From: a virus
Virus record (IMG/VR): IMGVR_UViG_3300013014_000120
Span: 1-25,458 of that record
Reading direction: 5' to 3' (one strand)
Length of the DNA stretch: 25,458 nucleotides
This document shows positions 1 through 6,089 of this stretch, one piece after another (the first letter of the stretch is position 1; each line of letters starts with the position of its first letter). Below the pieces are notes generated by a model that worked only from the letters and a program-made list of their open reading frames with translations, made no database searches and was not told where the DNA came from. The translations under genes were made by a program, and so were the position numbers.

Positions 1-92
1 AAATGATGGTAGAGCGGTTGGTTGAGGTTGACCCGGGCACTGCCTACGTGCTACAATGCAAACTGACTGAACTTGAAAAGGAAATGGCATGA
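1..92 (+). CDS. 3' end of an unidentified CDS (partial)
   Basis: An open frame enters from the left edge and stops at TGA 90-92. It encodes about 29 visible residues with a charged helical end (LTELEKEM). The stop overlaps the next start as ATGA, so the two are translationally coupled. An ATG at position 3 is in frame, but with no upstream sequence it cannot be shown to be the real start. Function unknown. Confidence 0.55.
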   Translation, partial: MMVERLVEVDPGTAYVLQCKLTELEKEMA

Positions 93-181
93 GCGGCGAA
101 CAAGGTGACAAGTTGGTAGCCTATGCAATGGTTGCTTGTCTTATTGTGTTGAGTTATTTGGTATTCATTGGAGCTGTATAA
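89..181 (+). CDS. 30-aa single-pass membrane microprotein
   Basis: A 30-codon frame beginning MSGEQGDKL, followed by about 20 hydrophobic residues forming one membrane segment and ending at TAA 179-181. It is coupled on both sides: its ATG overlaps the previous TGA (ATGA), and its TAA overlaps the next ATG (TAATG). Tiny one-helix membrane proteins are common in early regions of T4-like phages, where some act on host membrane functions. That role is inference here, and no family is recognised. Confidence 0.6.
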   Translation: MSGEQGDKLVAYAMVACLIVLSYLVFIGAV

Positions 182-402
182 TGGATTATGAGATGTTCAC
201 CGAAGAGGGCAACGCCGCAGTGGCGGATGTCGTTGACCATGCTCGTGCCAACGGTCTGAACTGGGCCGCCACGCTGAGACTGCTGTCAGGGCTGAGCCGC
301 GTTGACGGCGGGATCTACGCCGAGTGCCTGGATACCGCCGTGCGTGAGTGTGTGTTCATTGAGCTGGGCTTTGACCAGCTAGAAGACGAATTCTATCTGT
401 AG
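181..402 (+). CDS. hypothetical early protein, 73 aa
   Basis: The start at 181 is chosen because GGAG lies 7 nt upstream and the ATG overlaps the stop of the preceding microprotein. The protein (MDYEMFTEEG to LEDEFYL) is acidic, soluble and mostly helical in appearance, with no recognisable motif. It closes the first small operon. A new promoter follows within about 20 nt. Function unknown. Confidence 0.75.
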   Translation: MDYEMFTEEGNAAVADVVDHARANGLNWAATLRLLSGLSRVDGGIYAECLDTAVRECVFIELGFDQLEDEFYL

Positions 403-411
403 CACCTACAC

Positions 412-447
412 AACAGGGTTGACACCGACCCTGTTCCAAGTTATACT
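412..447 (+). promoter_or_regulatory. early sigma-70 promoter within a stem-loop
   Basis: TTGACA (419-424) and TATACT (442-447) are separated by 17 bp. An 8-bp inverted repeat (AACAGGGT 412-419 / ACCCTGTT 428-435) surrounds the -35 box, so most of the hexamer lies in the loop. The 5' leader has the motif GAAACTGTAAC that recurs after other promoters in this window. Confidence 0.85.
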
Positions 448-478
448 GTTGAAACTGTAACACAACACGGAGATGGTA

Positions 479-961
479 ATGGGAACTCGCAGTCGTATTG
501 GTATTGAGCGTGACGGTATGATCCTCAGCATCTACTGTCACTGGGATGGTTATCCCGCCCACAATGGTGCTATCCTGCAACAACACTATGATCACGCAAA
601 GACAGCAGACCTACTGTGCTTGGGCGACCTGAGTGTACTAGCAAAGGACATTGGCGAGAAACATGCCTTCGGTGCTATGGAGGCTGAAATGAGTCGTGAG
701 GAATACGATGCTCTTTACGATAACTGGTGCCTCTTTTACGGGCGTGATCGCGGCGAGAAAGGTACAGAGTTTCGAACTGCCAAGTCGTTCAATGAGTTTC
801 TGAATCAATGCGATGCTTGTGGTGCTGAATACTACTACGTTCTAAAGAACGATGAATGGCTTGTGGGCGACACATACGACTGCACTCCACTCAGCAAACA
901 ATTGGTATCGTTGGCACAGATTTTGGCAGATGAGCGTAAACTAAAGGAGCTGGCAGCATGA
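479..961 (+). CDS. conserved phage protein of the GTRSRIGIE type
   Basis: 160 aa. Start 479 is preferred over the in-frame ATG at 473 because CACGGAG then sits 6 nt upstream. The N-terminus (MGTRSRIGIE), the following YCHWDGYP and the LGDLS segment near residue 50 match, from memory, a family of uncharacterised proteins common in T4-like and other large phages. No catalytic motif is visible; several Trp/Tyr/Cys residues suggest a compact globular fold. It is first in its transcription unit and coupled (ATGA) to the small acidic gene after it. Function unknown, probably an early accessory protein. Confidence 0.85.
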   Translation: MGTRSRIGIERDGMILSIYCHWDGYPAHNGAILQQHYDHAKTADLLCLGDLSVLAKDIGEKHAFGAMEAEMSREEYDALYDNWCLFYGRDRGEKGTEFRTAKSFNEFLNQCDACGAEYYYVLKNDEWLVGDTYDCTPLSKQLVSLAQILADERKLKELAA

Positions 962-1092
962 GCCGTTTTGCATTCACTTATGAGAATCCAGACTACTACG
1001 ACGTAGAGAATGTCTACGACACGGGCGAGTGGCAAGAATACAACGAATTGGAATTGGTTGACGTAGAGTTCGAAGACCAGTATAATGATTGA
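958..1092 (+). CDS. small acidic protein, 44 aa
   Basis: ATG 958 overlaps the preceding TGA (ATGA), and GGAG lies 8-9 nt upstream. The 44-aa product (MSRFAFTYENPDYY... to QYND) is strongly acidic with about 14 Asp/Glu and many Tyr. Small acidic phage proteins sometimes mimic DNA or bind basic host factors; that is only a possibility here. Confidence 0.65.
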   Translation: MSRFAFTYENPDYYDVENVYDTGEWQEYNELELVDVEFEDQYND

Positions 1093-1139
1093 AGTTGAGT
1101 AGTTCAACTAACTTTACACACACATAGGAGTATTTTACA

Positions 1140-1580
1140 ATGACTGAGAAACTTTTCACCCACGCAGGTACCAGCCGTCTTAACGGTGTTGTCAAGGCCC
1201 GCTTCGCTAACGACGCACTCCGCGTTAAGGTTCTGGCAAAGAACGATCACACTGACATCGACATCATTGAGCTTAAAGAGCCAATGACCAAAGCGGCCGC
1301 CGTAGAGTTCCTGCTCAGCATCCAGTTTGCTACTAACGACGCAGGTGAGGTCAATGCTGAGGTGCAGGCTGCCCTGGAAGAGGCCCTAGAGAGCCGTACG
1401 CCACAGGCTGCTAAGAAAGAGCAGAAAGGCAACAAAGAGGCCAAGAAGCCCAAGAAGGAAAAGCCCGCCGCGGCTGCTCCTACGCTGGCCGCCATCCGTG
1501 CTAAGGCAGTGCCAAAGAGCACCAAGTCCAAAGCGACGATTGAAGCTGAGCTGGCTGACTTGGAAGACGCACCATTCTAA
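1140..1580 (+). CDS. conserved phage protein with Lys-rich linker and SSB-like acidic tip
   Basis: 146 aa, with GGAG about 10 nt upstream of the ATG. Residues 1-85 form a globular domain (MTEKLFTHAG..., a segment similar to other phage proteins). Residues 88-125 are a Lys/Ala/Pro-rich flexible stretch. The C-terminus ends ADLEDAPF, an acidic tail with terminal Pro-Phe like the tip with which bacterial SSBs recruit partners. No OB-fold signature is recognised, so calling it an SSB would go too far. The basic linker suggests nucleic-acid contact. No strong promoter is seen directly upstream; a 6-bp inverted repeat (AGTTGA/TCAACT) lies at about 1093-1109. Confidence 0.8.
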   Translation: MTEKLFTHAGTSRLNGVVKARFANDALRVKVLAKNDHTDIDIIELKEPMTKAAAVEFLLSIQFATNDAGEVNAEVQAALEEALESRTPQAAKKEQKGNKEAKKPKKEKPAAAAPTLAAIRAKAVPKSTKSKATIEAELADLEDAPF

Positions 1581-1591
1581 AGTGCCAGGGG

Positions 1592-1639
1592 TGTGGCTGA
1601 TCAGCCACAGTTGACAGCGACACCCCTCCCTGCTATACT
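1592..1639 (+). promoter_or_regulatory. early promoter with 18-bp perfect palindrome abutting -35
   Basis: TTGACA (1611-1616), 17-bp spacer, TATACT (1634-1639). A perfect 18-bp palindrome, TGTGGCTGATCAGCCACA (1592-1609), ends one base before the -35 box. A second, outer inverted repeat (AGGGGTGT 1587-1594 / ACACCCCT 1620-1627) encloses the -35. The leader carries GAACTGTAACGCAA and then AAGGAG. The palindrome could be an operator or a transcript-ending hairpin for the upstream gene. Confidence 0.85.
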
Positions 1640-1670
1640 GCTTGAACTGTAACGCAAAGGAGTTGATACC

Positions 1671-1928
1671 ATGTACCAGGTTGTCGATCGTCGCACTAGT
1701 ACTCCAGTTAAGGCATACAAGACACAGCGTGGAGCACTGATTGCCATGCGAGCATTCAACAAAGGTGAAGGCTTTGCAGAGCGACTCAGCCGTGCTTGGA
1801 CTAACGGACAGAGCATTGAATGGTGCCGTAAGACAGTGGGCTTCCTTGCTCCGCAACACACCTATGCCTACGGTCCTTATGCTGTAGAACACTGCATGCA
1901 ATGGGTCGGTCCGAAAGGGTCAGATTGA
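1671..1928 (+). CDS. hypothetical basic protein, 85 aa
   Basis: AAGGAG lies about 8 nt upstream of ATG 1671. The product (MYQVVDRRTS... to GPKGSD) is basic, with several aromatic residues and no recognised motif. Its stop overlaps the start of the membrane protein after it (TGATG), so the two form a promoter-led pair. Function unknown. Confidence 0.75.
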   Translation: MYQVVDRRTSTPVKAYKTQRGALIAMRAFNKGEGFAERLSRAWTNGQSIEWCRKTVGFLAPQHTYAYGPYAVEHCMQWVGPKGSD

Positions 1929-2188
1929 TGAATCGAATTGTTTTTACCTATACACAAATTGACCTTTTCCTACAATGGAGTGGCACAGCATTAATCCTAT
2001 TAGGACATATCTTAACCAGTGTGGGACCAGAGACTTGGCCCTATAACGTATTCAGTTTCTTTTGTGGAGCCATATTGTTTTTGTGGTGGGCGGTGCGGGT
2101 ACGTATTCCCTCACAGATAGTTGTCAATGCTGCCAGCATAGTACTAACCGGAGCCGGTGTTGTTAGAGGTATCTGGAATCTCCTGTAG
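1928..2188 (+). CDS. small multi-pass membrane protein, 86 aa
   Basis: The start at 1928 overlaps the previous stop (TGATG). The protein has about three hydrophobic segments (roughly residues 13-32, 38-56 and 62-83) with few charges between them, as expected of an inner-membrane protein. No family is recognised. Position in an early-type operon suggests an effect on the host envelope, which is inference. Confidence 0.7.
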   Translation: MNRIVFTYTQIDLFLQWSGTALILLGHILTSVGPETWPYNVFSFFCGAILFLWWAVRVRIPSQIVVNAASIVLTGAGVVRGIWNLL

Positions 2189-2198
2189 GTACCAAGGT

Positions 2199-2246
2199 TG
2201 TGGCACAACTGCCACAGTTGACAGCACCGCCCACTGACACTATACT
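2199..2246 (+). promoter_or_regulatory. early promoter with hairpin abutting -35
   Basis: TTGACA (2218-2223), 17-bp spacer, TATACT (2241-2246). A 7-bp inverted repeat with 4-nt loop (TGTGGCA 2199-2205 / TGCCACA 2210-2216) ends one base before the -35. This is the same geometry as the promoter at 1611, and both share GCCACAGTTGACAGC. The leader contains GAAACTGTAACGCACAACGG. Confidence 0.85.
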
Positions 2247-2278
2247 ATTGAAACTGTAACGCACAACGGAAAAACGTA

Positions 2279-2602
2279 ATGCCAAAAGCAATCGCACCCA
2301 GCAAACTTGTTCCAGGGACTACTTACACGCTACAATACGGGGCTTCCCTACAGCAGGCCACATATGAGGGCGTGGGTATGCACAACATCAACCGGCCCGG
2401 ACCGCTGAAGCCCTATATGCGTAATGGCTTTGCCACTGCCGCATACGGCGACCGCTTTATCTTTAACGTAGAGGGGCAGCAGGTACTACTGCGTAAAGCA
2501 TTCCTCAAGTCCTTTAAAAGCGGGCTAGTGTTTGAGGATGTTGTGGCAAAGACTGGTAGCACATTCGTCGACAATGTCGTAAAGTTCTACGCTGTGGCGT
2601 AA
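2279..2602 (+). CDS. hypothetical protein, 107 aa
   Basis: ATG 2279 follows an ACGGAAAAACGTA leader with a weak ribosome site. The 107-aa product (MPKAIAPSKL... to VKFYAVA) looks like a small beta-rich domain rich in Gly/Phe/Tyr. It is a single-gene unit between two strong promoters. Its 3' end, GTGGCGTAAAAACAACA, recurs around two other gene ends in the region. Function unknown. Confidence 0.75.
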   Translation: MPKAIAPSKLVPGTTYTLQYGASLQQATYEGVGMHNINRPGPLKPYMRNGFATAAYGDRFIFNVEGQQVLLRKAFLKSFKSGLVFEDVVAKTGSTFVDNVVKFYAVA

Positions 2603-2612
2603 AAACAACACA

Positions 2613-2668
2613 GGAGCCCGGTGCTTGACAAGGGTGCCGGGTTCCAGTATACTACACACACTAACACA
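2613..2668 (+). promoter_or_regulatory. early promoter with -35 in hairpin loop; copy 1 of 35-bp repeat
   Basis: TTGACA (2625-2630), 17-bp spacer, TATACT (2648-2653). GGAGCCCGG (2613-2621) can pair with CCGGGTTCC (2637-2645), 9 bp with one G-T pair, leaving the -35 hexamer in the loop. Bases 2634-2668 are identical to 2925-2959 at the next promoter. Confidence 0.85.
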
Positions 2669-2680
2669 ACGGAGCAAGAG

Positions 2681-2911
2681 ATGATTCCAGCAGAAGTCCT
2701 CAAGACACTGACCAGCTTCACTGCACCGGCTCTGACTCGTGCCATCCGAGACTCTGGCTACAAAGGCGATACCTTTACCAGTGCCAAGTTCGTGGGCCTA
2801 ACCGCTGGCAATCAGTTCTGTTACCACTGCACCTTTCCTGCAGATGGTGGCACCGACAGCACCAAAGTATTTCTTACCTACCGCGAAGGCACAGTCACAG
2901 TAGACTATTAA
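2681..2911 (+). CDS. hypothetical protein, 76 aa
   Basis: Start 2681 is chosen because GGAG is 6 nt upstream and the promoter TATACT lies about 27 nt before it; an earlier in-frame start would lie inside the promoter. The protein (MIPAEVLKTL... to GTVTVDY) looks like an alpha/beta mini-domain. It is monocistronic. Function unknown. Confidence 0.75.
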   Translation: MIPAEVLKTLTSFTAPALTRAIRDSGYKGDTFTSAKFVGLTAGNQFCYHCTFPADGGTDSTKVFLTYREGTVTVDY

Positions 2912-2915
2912 CAGG

Positions 2916-2959
2916 TTGACAACTGTGCCGGGTTCCAGTATACTACACACACTAACACA
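2916..2959 (+). promoter_or_regulatory. early promoter; copy 2 of 35-bp repeat
   Basis: TTGACA (2916-2921), 17-bp spacer, TATACT (2939-2944). The spacer's downstream part, the -10 and the first transcribed bases (2925-2959) are a perfect 35-bp repeat of 2634-2668. An imperfect inverted repeat (ACAG...CTGT) surrounds the -35. Confidence 0.85.
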
Positions 2960-2972
2960 TAGCGGGGCATTT

Positions 2973-3185
2973 ATGGGAAAGGTCGCTGGATTCAATACTA
3001 TGAGTAGTTTGGCTGCCAATCGTATACGGCTATTGATGCAACAGACCGACATGGATCGACCGGCCGATCTAATCGCAGACATCCTACACTACTGTAGGGA
3101 AGAGGGCATTGACTTCAGCGTAGAGTTAGACGCGGCTGAATGCTATGTCACCGAAGAAGATTCATTTGATACAGGAGTACAGTAA
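2973..3185 (+). CDS. hypothetical protein, 70 aa
   Basis: ATG 2973, preceded by AGCGGGG, is chosen because an earlier in-frame start would overlap the promoter; ATG 3000 is an alternative. The product (MGKVAGFNTM... to DSFDTGVQ) has a helical start and an acidic end. Its stop overlaps the start of the DUF1281-like gene (TAATG), so the two are co-translated. Function unknown. Confidence 0.7.
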   Translation: MGKVAGFNTMSSLAANRIRLLMQQTDMDRPADLIADILHYCREEGIDFSVELDAAECYVTEEDSFDTGVQ

Positions 3186-3688
3186 TGCCTAATTGGTGTG
3201 CCAACGTAGTGACCGTCGGTCACAGTGATCCAGCCATGATCGAGCGTGTCCGGGTTGCCTTTGAAGCAGGACGGCTGTGCAACGAGTTCCTTCCACATCC
3301 TACCAACGAGTGGTCTTGGGAGCACTCAGTGAACACCTGGGGCACCAAGTGGGAAGTAGAAGGTGAGTGGGCAGAGACTGACGAAGGTGGAGTCCACCTA
3401 ACCTTTGACAGTGCCTGGTCACCGCCCACTGGCTTGTACGAGCACTTGCATTCGCTGGGCTATGAAGTCCATGCTCGCTACTACGAGCCGGGCATGGCGT
3501 TCTGCGGTGTGTTCGACAATGGAGTCGACGATCACTACGACTACGGCGGAATGAACAGCGACGAAATCGATGAGTACCTGCCGCAGGATCTGGACGACTA
3601 CTTCGGCATCTCGTCCAGTGTGGCTGATTGGGAAAGTGAGAACCAGGAGATCGATCTAGACGACGGAGTCTCCGCAACCAACGAGTGA
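3185..3688 (+). CDS. DUF1281 / Api92-like ferredoxin-fold protein
   Basis: 167 aa, starting MPNWCANVVTV. This N-terminus followed by an F/W-rich middle (SVNTWGTKW, DSAWSPP) is typical of the phage- and plasmid-borne YubB/Api92 family (DUF1281), which has a ferredoxin-like fold and no established reaction. The final 60 residues are very acidic (GGMNSDEIDEY, QDLDDYFG, QEIDLDDG). AGGAG sits 7 nt upstream of the ATG, which overlaps the previous stop. The family call rests on remembered motif similarity. Confidence 0.85.
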   Translation: MPNWCANVVTVGHSDPAMIERVRVAFEAGRLCNEFLPHPTNEWSWEHSVNTWGTKWEVEGEWAETDEGGVHLTFDSAWSPPTGLYEHLHSLGYEVHARYYEPGMAFCGVFDNGVDDHYDYGGMNSDEIDEYLPQDLDDYFGISSSVADWESENQEIDLDDGVSATNE

Positions 3689-3733
3689 ATGATACGGCGG
3701 CCTGGGCTGGGCCGTCAATCCCAATTGGGGCCG

Positions 3734-3801
3734 TGGCGTAAAAACAACAGAAATGTGGCTTTTACGCCATAATTGACACGTGTGCTGTGTTACGCTATAC
3801 T
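3734..3801 (+). promoter_or_regulatory. early promoter preceded by long inverted repeat
   Basis: TTGACA (3773-3778), 17-bp spacer, TATACT (3796-3801). A perfect 10-bp inverted repeat (TGGCGTAAAA 3734-3743 / TTTTACGCCA 3760-3769) ends 3 bases before the -35. Its left arm belongs to the recurring gene-end motif GTGGCGTAAA-ACAACA. An ATG lies at 3808, exactly 7 nt downstream of the -10, at the predicted transcription start. Confidence 0.85.
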
Positions 3802-3828
3802 GTGAACATGGACACACAGGAGACAGCG

Positions 3829-4158
3829 ATGCGTACAGTGAACTTGAACACCGAAGAAGCCCCCAACAAGTTCTGGGCCCTGCAAGACCGCCGCATGCGG
3901 AATGCGGTTAACAAGTCGCTCTACTCCTACGCCCAGCAGACACAATTGGGTCGCATCAAGTTGGCCCTGGAAGAGGTCATCAGCGGTGTGGTCTACGATG
4001 TGGGCTACGGTAAGAAGAGTGCCGCAGTGAAGGTGCAGGCAGGTGCTCAGGTCAGGGACCGCAAACTGTTGGCTCTGCTGGAGGCGGACTGGGCCGCGGC
4101 GGGCATCTATAAGAAGGTGTCGCCACAAGGATTCCAATACCATTTGACGCGGGTCTGA
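3829..4158 (+). CDS. hypothetical basic protein, 109 aa (alternative leaderless start at 3808)
   Basis: ATG 3829 has AGGAG about 7 nt upstream and is the conventional start. An in-frame ATG at 3808 lies at the predicted transcription start and would add MDTQETA, giving 116 aa. The protein is basic and helical (LQDRRMRNAVNK, KLALEEVI), ending in a basic segment that resembles a small winged-helix (LEADWAAAGIYKKVSPQGF). DNA binding is therefore possible but unproven. Monocistronic start, then coupled by proximity to the zinc-ribbon gene. The dual start is unusual and shared with the gene at 5121. Confidence 0.75.
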   Translation: MRTVNLNTEEAPNKFWALQDRRMRNAVNKSLYSYAQQTQLGRIKLALEEVISGVVYDVGYGKKSAAVKVQAGAQVRDRKLLALLEADWAAAGIYKKVSPQGFQYHLTRV

Positions 4159-4172
4159 GCAGAAGGTACAAT

Positions 4173-4469
4173 ATGACTATGATCAAAGCAAGAGGCACTT
4201 GCCCAGCATGCCAGGGCACTACCCGAGTTCCGGCCTACGGAGAGATACGTGACTACATCAGCGGATACGACCGAGAAACCGACACCTTTCCCTGCTCCAA
4301 CTGCGGTGCTCAATATATGTACGGGAAGCCCACAGGCCAAGTCGCTCTTAGAGCAGATGGCACACCCTGCCAGCATGATTACTGGCGGACGCCAACACGA
4401 TGGAGATCAGTCACCAACTACAAGTGTGCCGAATGCGGCGACAGTTTCGAAATCGATTCCGGAGATTAA
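4173..4469 (+). CDS. double zinc-ribbon protein, 98 aa
   Basis: AGAAGG lies about 7 nt upstream of ATG 4173. Three Cys pairs are visible: CPAC (residues 10-13), CSNC (about 41-44) and CAEC (about 85-88). CPAC and CSNC could chelate one zinc in the manner of DnaJ-type or rubredoxin-like knuckles, and CAEC would complete a second site with the nearby Cys/His. Such proteins bind nucleic acid or protein. No enzyme motif is seen. Small early phage zinc proteins of this form are common and uncharacterised. Confidence 0.75.
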   Translation: MTMIKARGTCPACQGTTRVPAYGEIRDYISGYDRETDTFPCSNCGAQYMYGKPTGQVALRADGTPCQHDYWRTPTRWRSVTNYKCAECGDSFEIDSGD

Positions 4470-4472
4470 GCA

Positions 4473-4535
4473 ATGAGCGGATATTGGATTGAACAGGACG
4501 GACGGTGGATCTTTGTGCGAGAGGATGAGCAATGA
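4473..4535 (+). CDS. 20-aa microprotein
   Basis: ATG 4473 has GGAG 8 nt upstream, and its TGA overlaps the next ATG (ATGA at 4532-4535). The product (MSGYWIEQDGRWIFVREDEQ) has 20 residues. The spacing, ribosome site and coupled stop argue for a translated leader or microprotein, but homology cannot be judged at this length. Confidence 0.45.
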   Translation: MSGYWIEQDGRWIFVREDEQ

Positions 4536-4738
4536 ACGAACGAATTCGAGAACTGATGGAACAGGCAACCGAGGAGGAACTGGACTACACTGAAAGCGGT
4601 GTGCCTTTCGTTGTTAGGGAGTTTGTTCCAGAAAAGTTTGCCGAATTGATCATTACCGAAACTTGTCGTATGCTGGTAGAGAACAGTGAACTTAGAGCCG
4701 CTACTCTCGTAGGCCGACACTTTCCACTCTGGAAATAA
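4532..4738 (+). CDS. conserved phage protein, 68 aa (MNERIRELMEQA type)
   Basis: Starts at the ATGA overlap. The N-terminus MNERIRELMEQA and the later EKFAELIITE match, from memory, a very widespread small family in T4-like phages of diverse hosts. It appears as an N-terminal helix followed by a short alpha/beta stretch, usually present in several copies per genome. No activity is known. It is one of three tightly spaced genes sharing the promoter at 3773. Confidence 0.8.
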   Translation: MNERIRELMEQATEEELDYTESGVPFVVREFVPEKFAELIITETCRMLVENSELRAATLVGRHFPLWK

Positions 4739-4742
4739 CAAG

Positions 4743-5048
4743 ATGAATAAAGTAATCCGCGACGGTAAAGTGGCTGTGATCTACAGCCCGAATTATGGAG
4801 CCGGCTGGTATAGTTGGCACCTGATCCCTGAACTGATATTTGATCCGGTACTGGTGGAGATGATCGAAACAGATCACTATGAAGGCATCGAAGCCTACTG
4901 TACGGAACACTGGCCTGACACCTACCTTGGCGATCCAGAAGACCTGACCATTGCCTGGGTGGAGGAGGGGCGTGAGTTCCAGATCGAAGAGTATGACGGC
5001 TCGGAGAAGCTGAGGTTTAAGGACCAGGAACAGTGGATTGTGGCGTAA
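4743..5048 (+). CDS. conserved phage protein, 101 aa (RDGKVAVIYSP type)
   Basis: The start follows the preceding stop by 4 nt. The sequence RDGKVAVIYSPNYGAGWYSW, then a central acidic half with EEYDGSEK near the end, fits a recurrent family of uncharacterised proteins in large phages. Many Trp/Tyr residues and net acidity are visible. The gene ends GTGGCGTAA, merging into the recurring ACAACA-promoter module. Function unknown. Confidence 0.8.
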   Translation: MNKVIRDGKVAVIYSPNYGAGWYSWHLIPELIFDPVLVEMIETDHYEGIEAYCTEHWPDTYLGDPEDLTIAWVEEGREFQIEEYDGSEKLRFKDQEQWIVA

Positions 5049-5058
5049 ACACAACAGG

Positions 5059-5087
5059 TTGACGGTTCCAGCGGGCTGCCATACAAT
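5059..5087 (+). promoter_or_regulatory. early sigma-70 promoter
   Basis: TTGACG (5059-5064), 17-bp spacer, TACAAT (5082-5087). It is preceded by the recurring GTGGCGTAAACACAACAG. An ATG (5094) lies exactly 7 nt downstream of the -10, at the predicted transcription start. Confidence 0.8.
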
Positions 5088-5120
5088 ACGTATATGGACA
5101 CTGCAAACAAGGAGCAGGCA

Positions 5121-5507
5121 ATGAGCGAATACACTTACAAAAGCTGGGAAGAGTACACGCCGCTTGAGAAGGCTGCTGCCACGTGGTGGGACATGTACAA
5201 GGATGCCTATAACTTCCGTCCACGCGGTGTAGACACCAGCGACTGGACGCTGGAGACCTTTGAGTCGGAGATGGAGTACCTCCAAACAGTTATCCAGCGT
5301 AACGAAGCCCAGCGGCTGGTTAACGAGGACGCGGCTATCCAGGACTTTGAGGAGCGGATTAGGAAGATCATCGCCCTGGGAGCACAGGACCGTGCAATGG
5401 CCATCCGCTGGATACACGAAGCCGAAGGCACAGCCGGCGACGACGAGTTCCTCTGCTATTGTGTCGGCGTGCCCTACGGCTACATTAAGAGTGGCGTGGC
5501 AGCATGA
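5121..5507 (+). CDS. hypothetical acidic protein, 128 aa (alternative leaderless start at 5094)
   Basis: AAGGAG upstream of ATG 5121 marks the conventional start. An in-frame ATG at 5094, at the predicted transcription start, would add MDTANKEQA. The protein (MSEYTYKSWEEY... to IKSGVAA) has a Trp/Tyr-rich N-terminus, then a long helical, coiled-coil-like middle (residues about 45-95). No motif is recognised. Its TGA overlaps the next ATG. Confidence 0.75.
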   Translation: MSEYTYKSWEEYTPLEKAAATWWDMYKDAYNFRPRGVDTSDWTLETFESEMEYLQTVIQRNEAQRLVNEDAAIQDFEERIRKIIALGAQDRAMAIRWIHEAEGTAGDDEFLCYCVGVPYGYIKSGVAA

Positions 5508-5704
5508 AGATCATGCAGGAGACCACCGAGTGGCCAGAGGGGTCAGGCGACTGCAACCACATCTACATCTTTGAGGACTACAAGGCCGGCGGCCGTAGTG
5601 CCCGGGCCGTGGCCTATGTGCCGCATGGTGTAGATCCGGTTCAGAAGTTTAAGACACCGTTGGACCTGGACCTGCGTGGCAGGACCTTTGTCTCAGTACA
5701 GTAA
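5504..5704 (+). CDS. conserved small phage protein, 66 aa
   Basis: ATG 5504 overlaps the previous stop (ATGA). The pattern WP...IYIFEDYKAGGRSARAVAYVP followed by KFKTPLDLDLRGRTFV is familiar from small uncharacterised proteins of T4-like phages. It is probably a compact beta-hairpin domain. Function unknown. Confidence 0.75.
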   Translation: MKIMQETTEWPEGSGDCNHIYIFEDYKAGGRSARAVAYVPHGVDPVQKFKTPLDLDLRGRTFVSVQ

Positions 5705-5717
5705 TAAGGAGCAGCAA

Positions 5718-5897
5718 ATGGACTATCGAGTCACCTGGATCTTCCGCAACGGACACGAGTGGAACAGCACCTTCGCCACAGCCGACGAGCGGATAGACCA
5801 CATCAATCGCGTGGGCTTGGTCAGTCATCCGGACATTGACCGTGTCTACACCACCGATCCCAACGGTGTAGAGAAGGACCTCAAGCGTGTGGCATAA
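5718..5897 (+). CDS. hypothetical protein, 59 aa
   Basis: Start 5718 has AAGGAG about 7 nt upstream and lies past the preceding stop; the longer frame would run back into the upstream gene. The product (MDYRVTWIFRNG... to DLKRVA) has a beta-rich start. It is third in the operon behind the promoter at 5059. Function unknown. Confidence 0.7.
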   Translation: MDYRVTWIFRNGHEWNSTFATADERIDHINRVGLVSHPDIDRVYTTDPNGVEKDLKRVA

Positions 5898-5906
5898 CAG
5901 CAACAG

Positions 5907-5935
5907 TTGACGGGACCCCTGGTCCCCTGTATACT
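5907..5935 (+). promoter_or_regulatory. early promoter with palindrome in the spacer
   Basis: TTGACG (5907-5912), 17-bp spacer, TATACT (5930-5935). The spacer holds the inverted repeat GGGACC-CCT-GGTCCC (5912-5926), which starts on the last base of the -35. It is placed where a repressor could block the polymerase. The leader carries GAACTGAAGCAAGGAG. Confidence 0.85.
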
Positions 5936-5961
5936 ACATGAACTGAAGCAAGGAGTTGATG

Positions 5962-6078
5962 ATGTTGAAGTTCATAGGATTCTGTTTTGTGGCTTGGTTC
6001 ATGATCACCAGTGGAATTGCTCAAAGCATCCTGTTGTTCTTCGCCAACTTCCTTGCCACACTGGCAACCATTCTATAA
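5962..6078 (+). CDS. 38-aa membrane microprotein
   Basis: AAGGAG lies 6 nt upstream of ATG 5962; the adjacent ATG 5959 is a possible alternative. The 38 residues are almost wholly hydrophobic (starting MLKFIGFCFVAWFM) apart from one Lys near the N-terminus, so this is a one- or two-helix membrane peptide. It is first in its operon and is followed after 11 nt by a second membrane protein, suggesting a pair that acts in the host envelope (inference). Confidence 0.65.
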   Translation: MLKFIGFCFVAWFMITSGIAQSILLFFANFLATLATIL

Positions 6079-6089
6079 GGAAAAACACA

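Noticed and set aside
1386-1901. 171-aa minus-strand frame
   Set aside because: Antisense to the SSB-tailed gene and the 85-aa gene; it would be translated across a plus-strand promoter and has no start signals.
2925-2959. CRISPR-like repeat (35-bp direct repeat)
   Set aside because: Only two copies, 291 bp apart, and each contains a promoter -10; it is a duplicated promoter, not an array.
4701-5417. 238-aa minus-strand frame
   Set aside because: Antisense shadow of two conserved plus-strand genes (4743-5048 and 5121-5507), which have ribosome sites and a promoter.
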